Shown one piece after another: positions 24,942 through 31,034 of a DNA stretch of 31,034 bases. Location of the stretch: positions 1 to 31,034 of the IMG/VR virus record IMGVR_UViG_3300017772_000068. One strand, 5' to 3'. Source of the DNA: a virus. The notes below the pieces were generated by a model that did not search any database, was not told the DNA's origin, and worked only from the letters and a program-made list of their open reading frames with translations. Each line of letters opens with the position of its first letter. Position 1 is the stretch's first letter. Both the position numbers and the translations under genes were made by a program.

Positions 24942-27020
24942 ATGGCCATTAATATACAAGAAATACTACACCCTAGTGATTCGGACGCTATTAAGTTTGA
25001 GAAGATAAACTATAACTTTGATCAAATTGTAGCGAATGGAGGAGGTCCTTCTGGTCAGAAGGGTTCCCAAGGTATACAAGGTACCAAGGGTAACACTGGT
25101 AGCAAGGGGCAAAAAGGTGATGTTGGGCCGCAAGGTTTAACAGGCGCTACAACTTCACCATGGCATGTTATTAATGTCAATCCTGACTCAGCTAATGAGA
25201 CTTATTCTATATTAAAGCCTAAAATTACAACTGATAATTTACACCCTACTATATTTTTAGGGGATCAGACGTTTAATGAAAATACACCAGCAGATGGTTG
25301 GACCACTTTAAGAGCTACATTAACTATTGGTAAACATGCACAGGGTGTACAAGGTGGTTTAGATTCTGATGAATATTTAAGACTATGGCACGGTGTTGAT
25401 AATAATGGTAAAAATGTATCTATTGATATATCTTCTAGTGATGAGGCAGATAACTCTGTTAAATATACTTTTGGAAAATCATTTGATTTAGATGCTGCAG
25501 TTAATGTAGAGTTTAATGCTGCTTTTGATAGATTTTCTATTGCAGATAACTCATCATTTAAAGTACCTGCAAATAATACATTATCTCCAGATACAGGTCT
25601 TATTAGATATAACTCTAGTACTAATGTATTCCAAGGTGGTATTTCTGACGGAACTAATATTACTTGGGTAGACTTCTGTATGGCTCCTTGTGGTCAAGGC
25701 GGTGGAGGTTATACTATTAACATCGAACCAGACGGAGATCTTTTAGTTAATCAATATGGTACTCCTTATACATCAATCGATCCAAGTATTGAATTAATGC
25801 CACCTACTGAAAGTTACGAGTATGATAATACTGGTAATGATTGGACTGGTGTACAAGTGACTACGACTCTAGCTCCGGCTACAACAACACAAGCTCCAAC
25901 TAATTATTCAATTAGCTTTGAAAATCCAAACGCACTTACAGGATTAAGTAATGCCGGAGGAGGTATAGAACTGTTTATCCAAACAGGTCCTACTGATGAC
26001 TTAATATTTAGTGCAAGTGATATTTATAGTAAACCTAGCTGGATTACTTTTGATTCATCTGATGCAGGTTCTATTGATATTACAGTAGCAGAGAACACAT
26101 TATATTCTGCTAGAGGTGGTAGCTTAGCTATTAAACACCCACAAGATTCTAATACGATAGGAACTATCTCTGTTTCACAGAACGCTGCTCCGCCTACAAC
26201 AACGCAAGCTCCGGCGACAACGACACAAGCTCCGGCGACAACGACACAAGCTCCTTTACCATCATACGGACCTAGTAATATTAACTTAAGTGTAGCTAAC
26301 GGTGTAGAAGGAGCGCAAGCAAATATGTCTTGGTCGGGTAACGGTAATATAGTTTCGTTCTCACCAACTGTATTAGGAGAAGGTAGTAATACATATACTT
26401 TAGTCGTTACAGTACCTAGTGGATATAGTAATGCTGGGCAACAAGTAAGTGATACTGACACTGCTGTCGGGGAAGAGCTCTATAAAATTACTTACAATCC
26501 TAATGGAGGTACTCTTGGTAGTGGGTCAACGGGAATCCCAGATCAAACAGGTACACACCCATTATCAGTAGCAGCTAATACAGCATACGTACGTGACGGT
26601 TATACATTTGATTCTTGGAATACTAGCCAATACACTACTGGTACAAATTATAGTGCTGGAGATCAACCACCGACATCAGTATATACTGGAATTGATGGAA
26701 TTTATGATAAATTAACTCTTTGGGCAAAATGGAATGTGGTTGCAACCACAACACAGGCTCCGGCGACAACGACACAAGCACCGCCGCTTTGCCAAGAATA
26801 TATTGTAACTAGTTCATACCAGAACGAGTGTAATTCGGTCACATGGCGTGAATGTGGCGGAACTGTACAAATGTCATCTCCAATTGGTACAGCTAACAGC
26901 AATTGTTTCTACGGAAATCCTTCATTAACAATATGCCATGAGGTTGATTTCGATACATTCCCGAACGGTCCAGAATGGAACTCAGGTAACGGTACTATAA
27001 CCCCTAACGGGAATTGTTAA
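24942..27020 (+). CDS. Collagen-like tail fibre with BACON- and InlB-type modules
   Basis: The 692-residue protein starts with NIQEILHPSDSDAIKFEKIN followed by YNF, the same I-x-E-I-L...I-N-x-N-F pattern as the fibre at 10113. A collagen-like run of about 11 Gly-X-Y triplets follows at residues 34-69 (GPSGQKGSQGIQGTKG...). A fibre body ends near residue 246 with the typical TGLIRYNSSTNVFQGG. Beyond it lie Thr-rich TTTQAP linkers separating a BACON-like domain (about 322-415, PSWITFDSSD...AIKHPQDS...ISVSQ), a module with P-S-G-Y-S-N-A-G (about 440-508), an InlB/Listeria-Bacteroides-type repeat (about 514-598, ITYNPNGGTLG...GYTFDSW...LWAKW) and a Cys-rich C-terminus. It is a likely receptor-binding fibre. 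It starts 4 bp after the giant tail gene. Confidence 0.78.
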   Translation: MAINIQEILHPSDSDAIKFEKINYNFDQIVANGGGPSGQKGSQGIQGTKGNTGSKGQKGDVGPQGLTGATTSPWHVINVNPDSANETYSILKPKITTDNLHPTIFLGDQTFNENTPADGWTTLRATLTIGKHAQGVQGGLDSDEYLRLWHGVDNNGKNVSIDISSSDEADNSVKYTFGKSFDLDAAVNVEFNAAFDRFSIADNSSFKVPANNTLSPDTGLIRYNSSTNVFQGGISDGTNITWVDFCMAPCGQGGGGYTINIEPDGDLLVNQYGTPYTSIDPSIELMPPTESYEYDNTGNDWTGVQVTTTLAPATTTQAPTNYSISFENPNALTGLSNAGGGIELFIQTGPTDDLIFSASDIYSKPSWITFDSSDAGSIDITVAENTLYSARGGSLAIKHPQDSNTIGTISVSQNAAPPTTTQAPATTTQAPATTTQAPLPSYGPSNINLSVANGVEGAQANMSWSGNGNIVSFSPTVLGEGSNTYTLVVTVPSGYSNAGQQVSDTDTAVGEELYKITYNPNGGTLGSGSTGIPDQTGTHPLSVAANTAYVRDGYTFDSWNTSQYTTGTNYSAGDQPPTSVYTGIDGIYDKLTLWAKWNVVATTTQAPATTTQAPPLCQEYIVTSSYQNECNSVTWRECGGTVQMSSPIGTANSNCFYGNPSLTICHEVDFDTFPNGPEWNSGNGTITPNGNC
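25038..25150 (+). repeat. Collagen-like Gly-X-Y coding repeat
   Basis: About eleven consecutive Gly-X-Y triplets, rich in Lys, Gln, Thr and Ser at X/Y positions, follow the N-terminal segment of the 692-aa fibre. They should form a trimeric collagen-like shaft, as known in many phage fibres. Confidence 0.85.
26196..26255 (+). repeat. Tandem 21-bp repeats encoding TTTQAPA linker
   Basis: Three units of 21, 21 and 18 bp encode TTTQAPA-TTTQAPA-TTTQAP; the second unit differs from the first by two synonymous changes. Similar linkers occur at about 25857-25905 and 26746-26784. The units are visibly richer in C and G (CTCCGGCG) than the surrounding sequence. Confidence 0.85.
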
Positions 27021-27030
27021 AAATTAAATT

Positions 27031-27837
27031 ATGAAAGACAAAATAAAAAATATACTCTCGAACAAGACTCTAGTGACATTTATCGCTGGAGCTCTTGTCG
27101 TTATGTTATTTCTTAGACAGTGTAATAGTATTGAGAATTTAAAACAAGATGTCAAGTTAGCACAAGAAGATGCTGGTAGACAACTTAATAATTTTAAAGC
27201 GGCTCAAGACTCTGTTACAATATTAAGGAATGATAATGGCGATCAGCTTGCTCAGATTAGATCGTATGAATTTGATTTATCAAATATGCAATCTAGTCAA
27301 GCTAAGTTAACGAAGAAGTATCAGAAAGCGTTAGCATTAAATAAAGATTTAAAAGAGGTTAACTCGTTAATCTCAGCTAACTTAGAAATTAAAGATAGTC
27401 TAAATGTAACTACTACAACTGAGACTATAGACACGACAACTACTAAGGTTACATTTTCATCTGCTGAAGATTTTGGCAATGGTAACTCTAGAGAATTAAC
27501 AGGGTTTTCTACCTTTAAATATGAATTTGAACAGTTTAAAGTATTAGAAACTAAATTTGAGTTAACACAAACTCTAAGCTTAATGGCAGCAATTGAGAAC
27601 GTAGATGGTGCTGATAGATTAAAATTATCTACAAGCTACCCTGGATTAGAAATTAAAGATATTGAAAATATTAATTTAGTAAATAGCAGATTAAATAGAC
27701 AAGACCAAAAGAAATCTAGATGGTTAGTTGGTTTTGGAGTTGGATATGGTATTAACTTAAATAACGATCAAGTAATTAGCACAGGGCCTTCAATAGGCGT
27801 GGGACTTTACTGGTCACCTAAATTTTTACAATTTTAA
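27031..27837 (+). CDS. Membrane-anchored coiled-coil protein with outer-membrane-like C-terminus (spanin-like candidate)
   Basis: The 268-residue protein has a short basic N-terminus and a transmembrane segment at about 13-28 (LVTFIAGALVVMLFL). A Cys at 31 follows but no proper lipobox. A coiled coil spans about 33-115 (SIENLKQDVKLAQEDAGRQL), then a TTTTETIDTTTT segment. The C-terminal strand pair WLVGFGVGYGINLNN / SIGVGLYWSPKFLQF alternates Gly/aromatic residues and ends in Phe, like outer-membrane beta-barrel termini. Bacteroidota phages often encode such inner-membrane coiled-coil proteins with GxGxGY-type ends, sometimes proposed as spanins. Envelope disruption at lysis, or an envelope-crossing tail cofactor, are both possible. 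It sits between fibre and tail genes with no endolysin or holin visible nearby. Confidence 0.58.
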   Translation: MKDKIKNILSNKTLVTFIAGALVVMLFLRQCNSIENLKQDVKLAQEDAGRQLNNFKAAQDSVTILRNDNGDQLAQIRSYEFDLSNMQSSQAKLTKKYQKALALNKDLKEVNSLISANLEIKDSLNVTTTTETIDTTTTKVTFSSAEDFGNGNSRELTGFSTFKYEFEQFKVLETKFELTQTLSLMAAIENVDGADRLKLSTSYPGLEIKDIENINLVNSRLNRQDQKKSRWLVGFGVGYGINLNNDQVISTGPSIGVGLYWSPKFLQF

Positions 27838-27840
27838 AAC

Positions 27841-29910
27841 ATGGCGCAATCATCCAGATATTTTAAGATAGACCAAGACATTTTACTTGAGTTTATCTAC
27901 CACGACCAAGGTAATCCTGAGCCATATCGTATAGAAGTAGACGATAATGGTAGTGAGGTGATGTTCTTAGACACAGTCCAGGGAGATCCTTTCAGTACTA
28001 GGCACTTAATTAATGAGTTAGGTTCTGCGGTAGTGAATTTTGATGTGACATCTATATCTGGTTATTTAGCTGTTGAGAATTTTGCAGCTAGAACTTTACT
28101 TCTACAAAATGGAAAGACATATAAGTTTGATTTAAGCGCTTTACCTAATCCAGCTGATTTTGCAATTAGCGGTGAATTGGGTATTTATTCATTCTCAGCA
28201 ATAACTAATATCGCAGAATATACCCCGAACCAAAATGGTACAGTAGAATATTCATACCCTGGTTTAATTGGTGGTAAAGCTATTGTTGATACTAGAGCTA
28301 ACCCTCTATTTGCTTCACCAGACGAAGCGACAGGTAATGATCTTAATCAGACTATTGGTAGATACCATGCTATTAACGCACCTGGCGGTGATAAAACTAA
28401 ATATGCATTACTGGGTTATGACTCTACTGGAGATTATGAAATGCATAATTTTATTAATAATGCAGTTGAATGGACTGGTTCTAGAGAAAATGATTTATTA
28501 AATTATCAGACTGAAGCAACTGCTAATATTAACTATATTCAATATGATACAGTTAGACTACACTTAAGATCTGGATTTAGTTTTGCAGCAAGAGGTTATG
28601 AAGGTTTTCTATTTGAGGTAACTACTGAAAGAAATACTGGTATTAAAAACTTTTTAACTCAACTAGTCTACTTAAATCAAAGTAACTATGAATTTTCAAA
28701 TCCTAAACCATTTGTTTTAGGTGAAGTACTTTGGTCTAAATATATTAATATTAAAATCCCATCATTAATCGGACAGAACCAGGAGTTCTTAGATAGATTT
28801 TATGGTGATGGTACTCTTAATACTAGTGATGTAAATCCACTTGCTAATTACGGTATTAATTTTAAATTACTAGATAAATTAGAAACTATAGCAGGTTTTG
28901 ATTATGTCTATACTGGAGAAGAGAATAAATTTACAGTTTCTAGAGAAGATGAGTATTCTGATTTTACCGTAGTGGTTGAAGATGCTGAAGATGGAGATTA
29001 CTTTAATATTTACGGAGAAAAAGATAATTCAATTTCCGGCTTTGAAAGTAATATATTAAATAGAATTCAAACCAGCTCAGATGATATTGTTGTAATATAC
29101 GACATTGAAGTATTTGAACAAGTGGGTACTTCTTTTATTAAAACATCAGATACTACATTTACACAATATGAAGACTTTAGTACACCTATCGTCTTTAGAC
29201 CTGTGATTAAAAATGCTAATGTTGCGGTTAACTTCTCGATCGATGTGACGATGAGAATTTACAATCAAACAGATAATACTCAAATTGTAAAGAAAGCAGC
29301 TTTAACAGTAAACTACCCGGCTAAATACGGTAAGAAATTATCTGCTCTTAAAATTGACAACCCAAATATATTGACGGAAGTTTACAACGTTTTACCTAGT
29401 TTAACTTCTAACAAAACGATCTCTGGTTTTATTACAGATAATTTACCAAGATCAACAAAGTACGTGCCTACATTTATTGAAAGACATAATGTAATTGCTT
29501 CTTCTGCTAAAGTAGAACTTACAGGTACAGGTAATAATGAGATGTTAAAAGAGGTTGAAGAGTTTGATACTTCTGATTTCGTTAACGAGGGAGATCTATC
29601 AATCACAATACCTCCTTTTTCTACATATATTAAATTTGTGATTGCAAAGAAAAGAGGTGATGATTTCGAATTAGTATCTTTTGAAAATGCTGAGTTAGTT
29701 ATTTTAACTTTTAATGACGGTAAATCTAAATTAAAGTTTAACCATGTCTATAATAAAGATATTGATATGGGTAAAGGTGAAGTCTTATTTAAGATTAACG
29801 AACAAAATGCAAATTCAATTAGAGGTATGCAAAACCGAGATTTCTATATTAGTTTAGATAACGGTGTTGATGAATCTATGGTTACTAAAGGTAAATTTAC
29901 TCTTGGATAA
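27841..29910 (+). CDS. Phage tail/baseplate structural protein, 689 aa, family not recognised
   Basis: The protein begins MAQSSRYFKIDQDILLEFIY and is almost entirely beta-type sequence rich in Asn, Asp and Tyr. No signal peptide or transmembrane segment is visible. A segment around 290-312 (LGEVLWSKYINIKIPSLIGQ) and an Ig-like stretch around 400-500 are visible, but no domain can be named. It starts 4 bp after the spanin-like gene and its stop overlaps the start of the tube-fold protein by one base (TAATGA), so the two are translationally coupled and probably assemble together. A baseplate hub or tube-capping partner is a reasonable guess from context only. Confidence 0.55.
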   Translation: MAQSSRYFKIDQDILLEFIYHDQGNPEPYRIEVDDNGSEVMFLDTVQGDPFSTRHLINELGSAVVNFDVTSISGYLAVENFAARTLLLQNGKTYKFDLSALPNPADFAISGELGIYSFSAITNIAEYTPNQNGTVEYSYPGLIGGKAIVDTRANPLFASPDEATGNDLNQTIGRYHAINAPGGDKTKYALLGYDSTGDYEMHNFINNAVEWTGSRENDLLNYQTEATANINYIQYDTVRLHLRSGFSFAARGYEGFLFEVTTERNTGIKNFLTQLVYLNQSNYEFSNPKPFVLGEVLWSKYINIKIPSLIGQNQEFLDRFYGDGTLNTSDVNPLANYGINFKLLDKLETIAGFDYVYTGEENKFTVSREDEYSDFTVVVEDAEDGDYFNIYGEKDNSISGFESNILNRIQTSSDDIVVIYDIEVFEQVGTSFIKTSDTTFTQYEDFSTPIVFRPVIKNANVAVNFSIDVTMRIYNQTDNTQIVKKAALTVNYPAKYGKKLSALKIDNPNILTEVYNVLPSLTSNKTISGFITDNLPRSTKYVPTFIERHNVIASSAKVELTGTGNNEMLKEVEEFDTSDFVNEGDLSITIPPFSTYIKFVIAKKRGDDFELVSFENAELVILTFNDGKSKLKFNHVYNKDIDMGKGEVLFKINEQNANSIRGMQNRDFYISLDNGVDESMVTKGKFTLG

Positions 29911-30461
29911 TGATTTTAAATAGTAGAAATAACGCATACGATTTTAGATTTCCTAGAAAGTTTATTCCAGAGGAAGTTGTAGATAAGTACAAAAAGTATT
30001 TAAACAGAATTCCAGGTGGACTGTTAGCAGAGCCAGTGGATTTTGTTAACTATTCTATACAAGGTGTTAATATTCCTGGTATTACGTTTGACCCAATTAC
30101 CCAAGCAGATAATGATGGTACAACTAGATACCATAGAGGTGCAGTCCCAATCCAAAATACAATAACAAGAGAATTTACAGTTACTTTCCAGTTATTAGAT
30201 GGTTTTATTAACTATTGGATTATGATGGACACTCTATTATACTATTATGCAAGAACTACTAAAGAGCCTTATATCGAACCATTTACTTTAAGGATTCTAG
30301 ATGCAGAAGGTAGTTCTGTTGCTTTTATGAAATTTGAAAAAATAATACTAAACTCTATTAACGAGTTAAATCTAAATATGGCAGAAAATGTAGCTGACTT
30401 TTCTACGTTTGAATGTACTTTTGTTTACAATAAGATGAGCCTAGATTTAGAAATAGATTAA
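29910..30461 (+). CDS. gp19-like tail-tube-fold protein (tube or tube-baseplate junction)
   Basis: The 183-residue protein shows the strand order of the T4 gp19 tube family. An N-terminal VNYSIQGVNIPGITFDP strand-loop is followed by TREFTVTFQLLDGFINYWIM (about 85-104), then EPFTLRILDAEG, FMKFEKIILNSINELNLNMA and a final ECTFVYN strand. The pattern 'alignment strand, F-x-V-x-F, L-x-I-x-D, I-x-L-N-x' matches gp19 and its relatives gp48/gp54. The length is close to gp19 (163 residues) and far shorter than gp48 or gp54, so a tube-like subunit or a single-domain junction protein fits best. It is coupled to the preceding 689-aa gene and followed by a promoter-like element. Confidence 0.62.
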   Translation: MILNSRNNAYDFRFPRKFIPEEVVDKYKKYLNRIPGGLLAEPVDFVNYSIQGVNIPGITFDPITQADNDGTTRYHRGAVPIQNTITREFTVTFQLLDGFINYWIMMDTLLYYYARTTKEPYIEPFTLRILDAEGSSVAFMKFEKIILNSINELNLNMAENVADFSTFECTFVYNKMSLDLEID

Positions 30462-30463
30462 AC

Positions 30464-30474
30464 GATATATACAT
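30464..30474 (+). promoter_or_regulatory. GATATATA element (candidate late promoter)
   Basis: GATATATACAT fills the 14-bp gap and ends one base before the ATG at 30476. It has the same core as 1294, 2630 and 16337. The minimal spacing would imply a nearly leaderless message. Confidence 0.32.
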
Positions 30475-30475
30475 T

Positions 30476-30847
30476 ATGAAAACATTTAATGATTACTTAG
30501 TTGAACAACAACTCACAGAAACTGATATGGCTCTATTAACAGAAGGCCTACAGTCTGAGTGGACTCCTGAATTAGAGGAAAAAGTTGACCAAGCTCTAGA
30601 AGAGTTTGTAAAACAATACTTAAATGAAGAGACTGGTGAATTTGATTTAGACAGATTAGAAGAAGATCTAGTTGAAGAAGGTCTTTTAGGTTCTATTATC
30701 GGTGGTTTAACTGGGTTTGCCTTAGGAAAATCTATCGGTAAAATGTTAGCTAAAGTACTAGGTATTCAAAAAGGTATATTCTACGATCTATTAACCTCCA
30801 GATTAGTCGGTGCCGCTCTTGGTGCTGCGATGGGTAAAAGATTCTAA
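30476..30847 (+). CDS. Putative internal head (prohead core-type) protein with glycine-zipper C-terminus
   Basis: The N-terminus MKTFNDYLVE resembles the capsid-targeting sequence of T4 internal proteins (MKTYQEFI-type). It is followed by three L-x-E sites (LVE 8-10, LTE 13-15, LTE 21-23), the specificity of the T4 gp21-type prohead protease. The middle (30-68) is very acidic and helical, as in scaffold or core proteins. The C-terminal part holds two glycine-zipper segments (GSIIGGLTGFALGKSIGKML at about 72-91 and LVGAALGAAMG at about 110-120), which commonly insert in membranes. The combination suggests a protein packaged in the head, processed, and possibly ejected into the host envelope. 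It could alternatively be a holin-like or plain membrane protein. Preceded by an A/T element. Confidence 0.6.
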   Translation: MKTFNDYLVEQQLTETDMALLTEGLQSEWTPELEEKVDQALEEFVKQYLNEETGEFDLDRLEEDLVEEGLLGSIIGGLTGFALGKSIGKMLAKVLGIQKGIFYDLLTSRLVGAALGAAMGKRF

Positions 30848-30848
30848 T

Positions 30849-31034
30849 TTGAATTTAGTTACTGTTGACTTCTCGCTTAATTCCCCTGGTATTTGTGTCT
30901 GGCAATCTGACACGAATGAATATCAATTTATCTCATATATTAAAGCTGGCTCTGGTACAAAGGCCGAGCAAAAACGTCAAGAAGAAATAAGTACTTTCTC
31001 TGATGTGACGCTAGTTCATCAACCCGATTGGAAA
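30849..31034 (+). CDS. RuvC-like resolvase / RNase H-fold nuclease, 5' part only
   Basis: A frame opens at a TTG (30849) one base after the preceding stop and runs to the window edge (62 codons). The first strand-turn-strand, NLVTVDFSLNSPGICVW, matches the start of RuvC/RNase H-fold proteins: hydrophobic strand, catalytic Asp, then S/T-x-x-G and a second strand. In phages these resolve branched DNA before packaging. There is no in-frame ATG nearby; a GTG at 30822, inside the preceding gene, is the alternative start. The gene is cut by the right edge, so the remaining catalytic residues cannot be checked. Confidence 0.55.
   Translation, partial: MNLVTVDFSLNSPGICVWQSDTNEYQFISYIKAGSGTKAEQKRQEEISTFSDVTLVHQPDWK

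Noticed and set aside
24942-24955. AAGAAG before the ATG at 24942 as a Shine-Dalgarno sequence
   Set aside because: It is a weak match immediately next to the start codon, and no other gene shows a GGAGG-like site at the proper distance.
26024-26461. 145-codon minus-strand ORF across the linker repeats
   Set aside because: Its repeated GACVVVA pattern is the antisense translation of the Thr-rich linker repeats in the fibre gene.
26196-26784. Regular short repeats that might suggest a CRISPR array
   Set aside because: They have a 21-bp period, no unique spacers, stay in frame and encode TTTQAP linkers within a single long gene.
16382-27020. Diversity-generating retroelement target in the fibre genes
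   Set aside because: No reverse transcriptase or template repeat is visible in the window, and the repeated segments are linkers rather than adenine-mutated C-terminal variable regions.
27031-27837. Lipoprotein (u-spanin) call for the 268-aa protein
   Set aside because: The Cys at residue 31 is preceded by L-R-Q, which does not fit a lipobox, and the hydrophobic segment is followed by a charged residue rather than a cleavage motif.
1-31034. tRNA genes, IS elements, integrase or attachment sites
   Set aside because: Gaps between genes are too short and no cloverleaf-like sequence, transposase motif or flanking repeats were seen.

Overview
This is a low-GC window whose genes are packed almost end to end. 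It reads as the baseplate and tail-fibre part of a large contractile-tailed (T4-like, probably 'far-T4') bacteriophage of a Bacteroidota, most likely flavobacterial, host. The phage assignment rests on a gp25-like baseplate wedge protein followed directly by a gp6/J-like wedge protein, a large gp7/I-like candidate, several giant structural proteins, collagen-like fibre repeats, a gp19-like tail-tube-fold protein and a RuvC-like resolvase start at the right edge. The host assignment rests on BACON-like domains, an InlB/Listeria-Bacteroides-type repeat, a small HExxH protein of a type I associate with Bacteroidota, and the near absence of Shine-Dalgarno sequences (starts are preceded by A/T-rich sequence instead). 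No tRNA, CRISPR, IS element, integrase or reverse transcriptase was seen.

Layout. 1-279 is the 5' part of an unknown minus-strand gene. 280-572 is a divergent intergenic region and leader, including an open in-frame extension with a signal-peptide-like segment. 573-3974 is an accessory block: two small HExxH metallopeptidase-like proteins, a four-domain S1-type RNA-binding protein, and an amidoligase-like (COOH-NH2 ligase) protein with a C-terminal beta-solenoid-like tail. 3976-10105 is the baseplate wedge block: unknown structural protein, gp25-like, gp6-like, a small basic protein and a 931-aa gp7/I-like candidate. The order W(gp25)-J(gp6)-I(gp7)-fibre matches the P2 order as well as the T4 wedge core. 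10113-27020 is the fibre and adhesin block: a short fibre-like protein, three large structural proteins of 646, 1225 and 2851 aa, and a 692-aa collagen-like fibre with BACON and InlB-type modules. 27031-30461 holds a membrane-anchored coiled-coil protein with an outer-membrane-like C-terminus, an unknown 689-aa structural protein and the tube-fold protein. 30476-30847 looks like an internal head protein with a T4-type targeting sequence and L-x-E cleavage sites. 30849 onward is the start of a RuvC-like gene.

Transcription. All genes from 573 rightward lie on the plus strand with tiny gaps or one-base overlaps. Where a gap is about 14 bp or more, it usually contains a GATATATA-like element; the 25-bp gap at 10671-10695 is the exception. 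This suggests a phage late-promoter motif comparable to the T4 TATAAATA box. The most interesting items are this motif, the phage S1 protein in a Shine-Dalgarno-poor genome, the amidoligase/peptidase neighbourhood, the shared adhesin cassettes joined by Thr-rich linkers in two different tail genes, and the glycine-zipper protein carrying a prohead-type targeting sequence.
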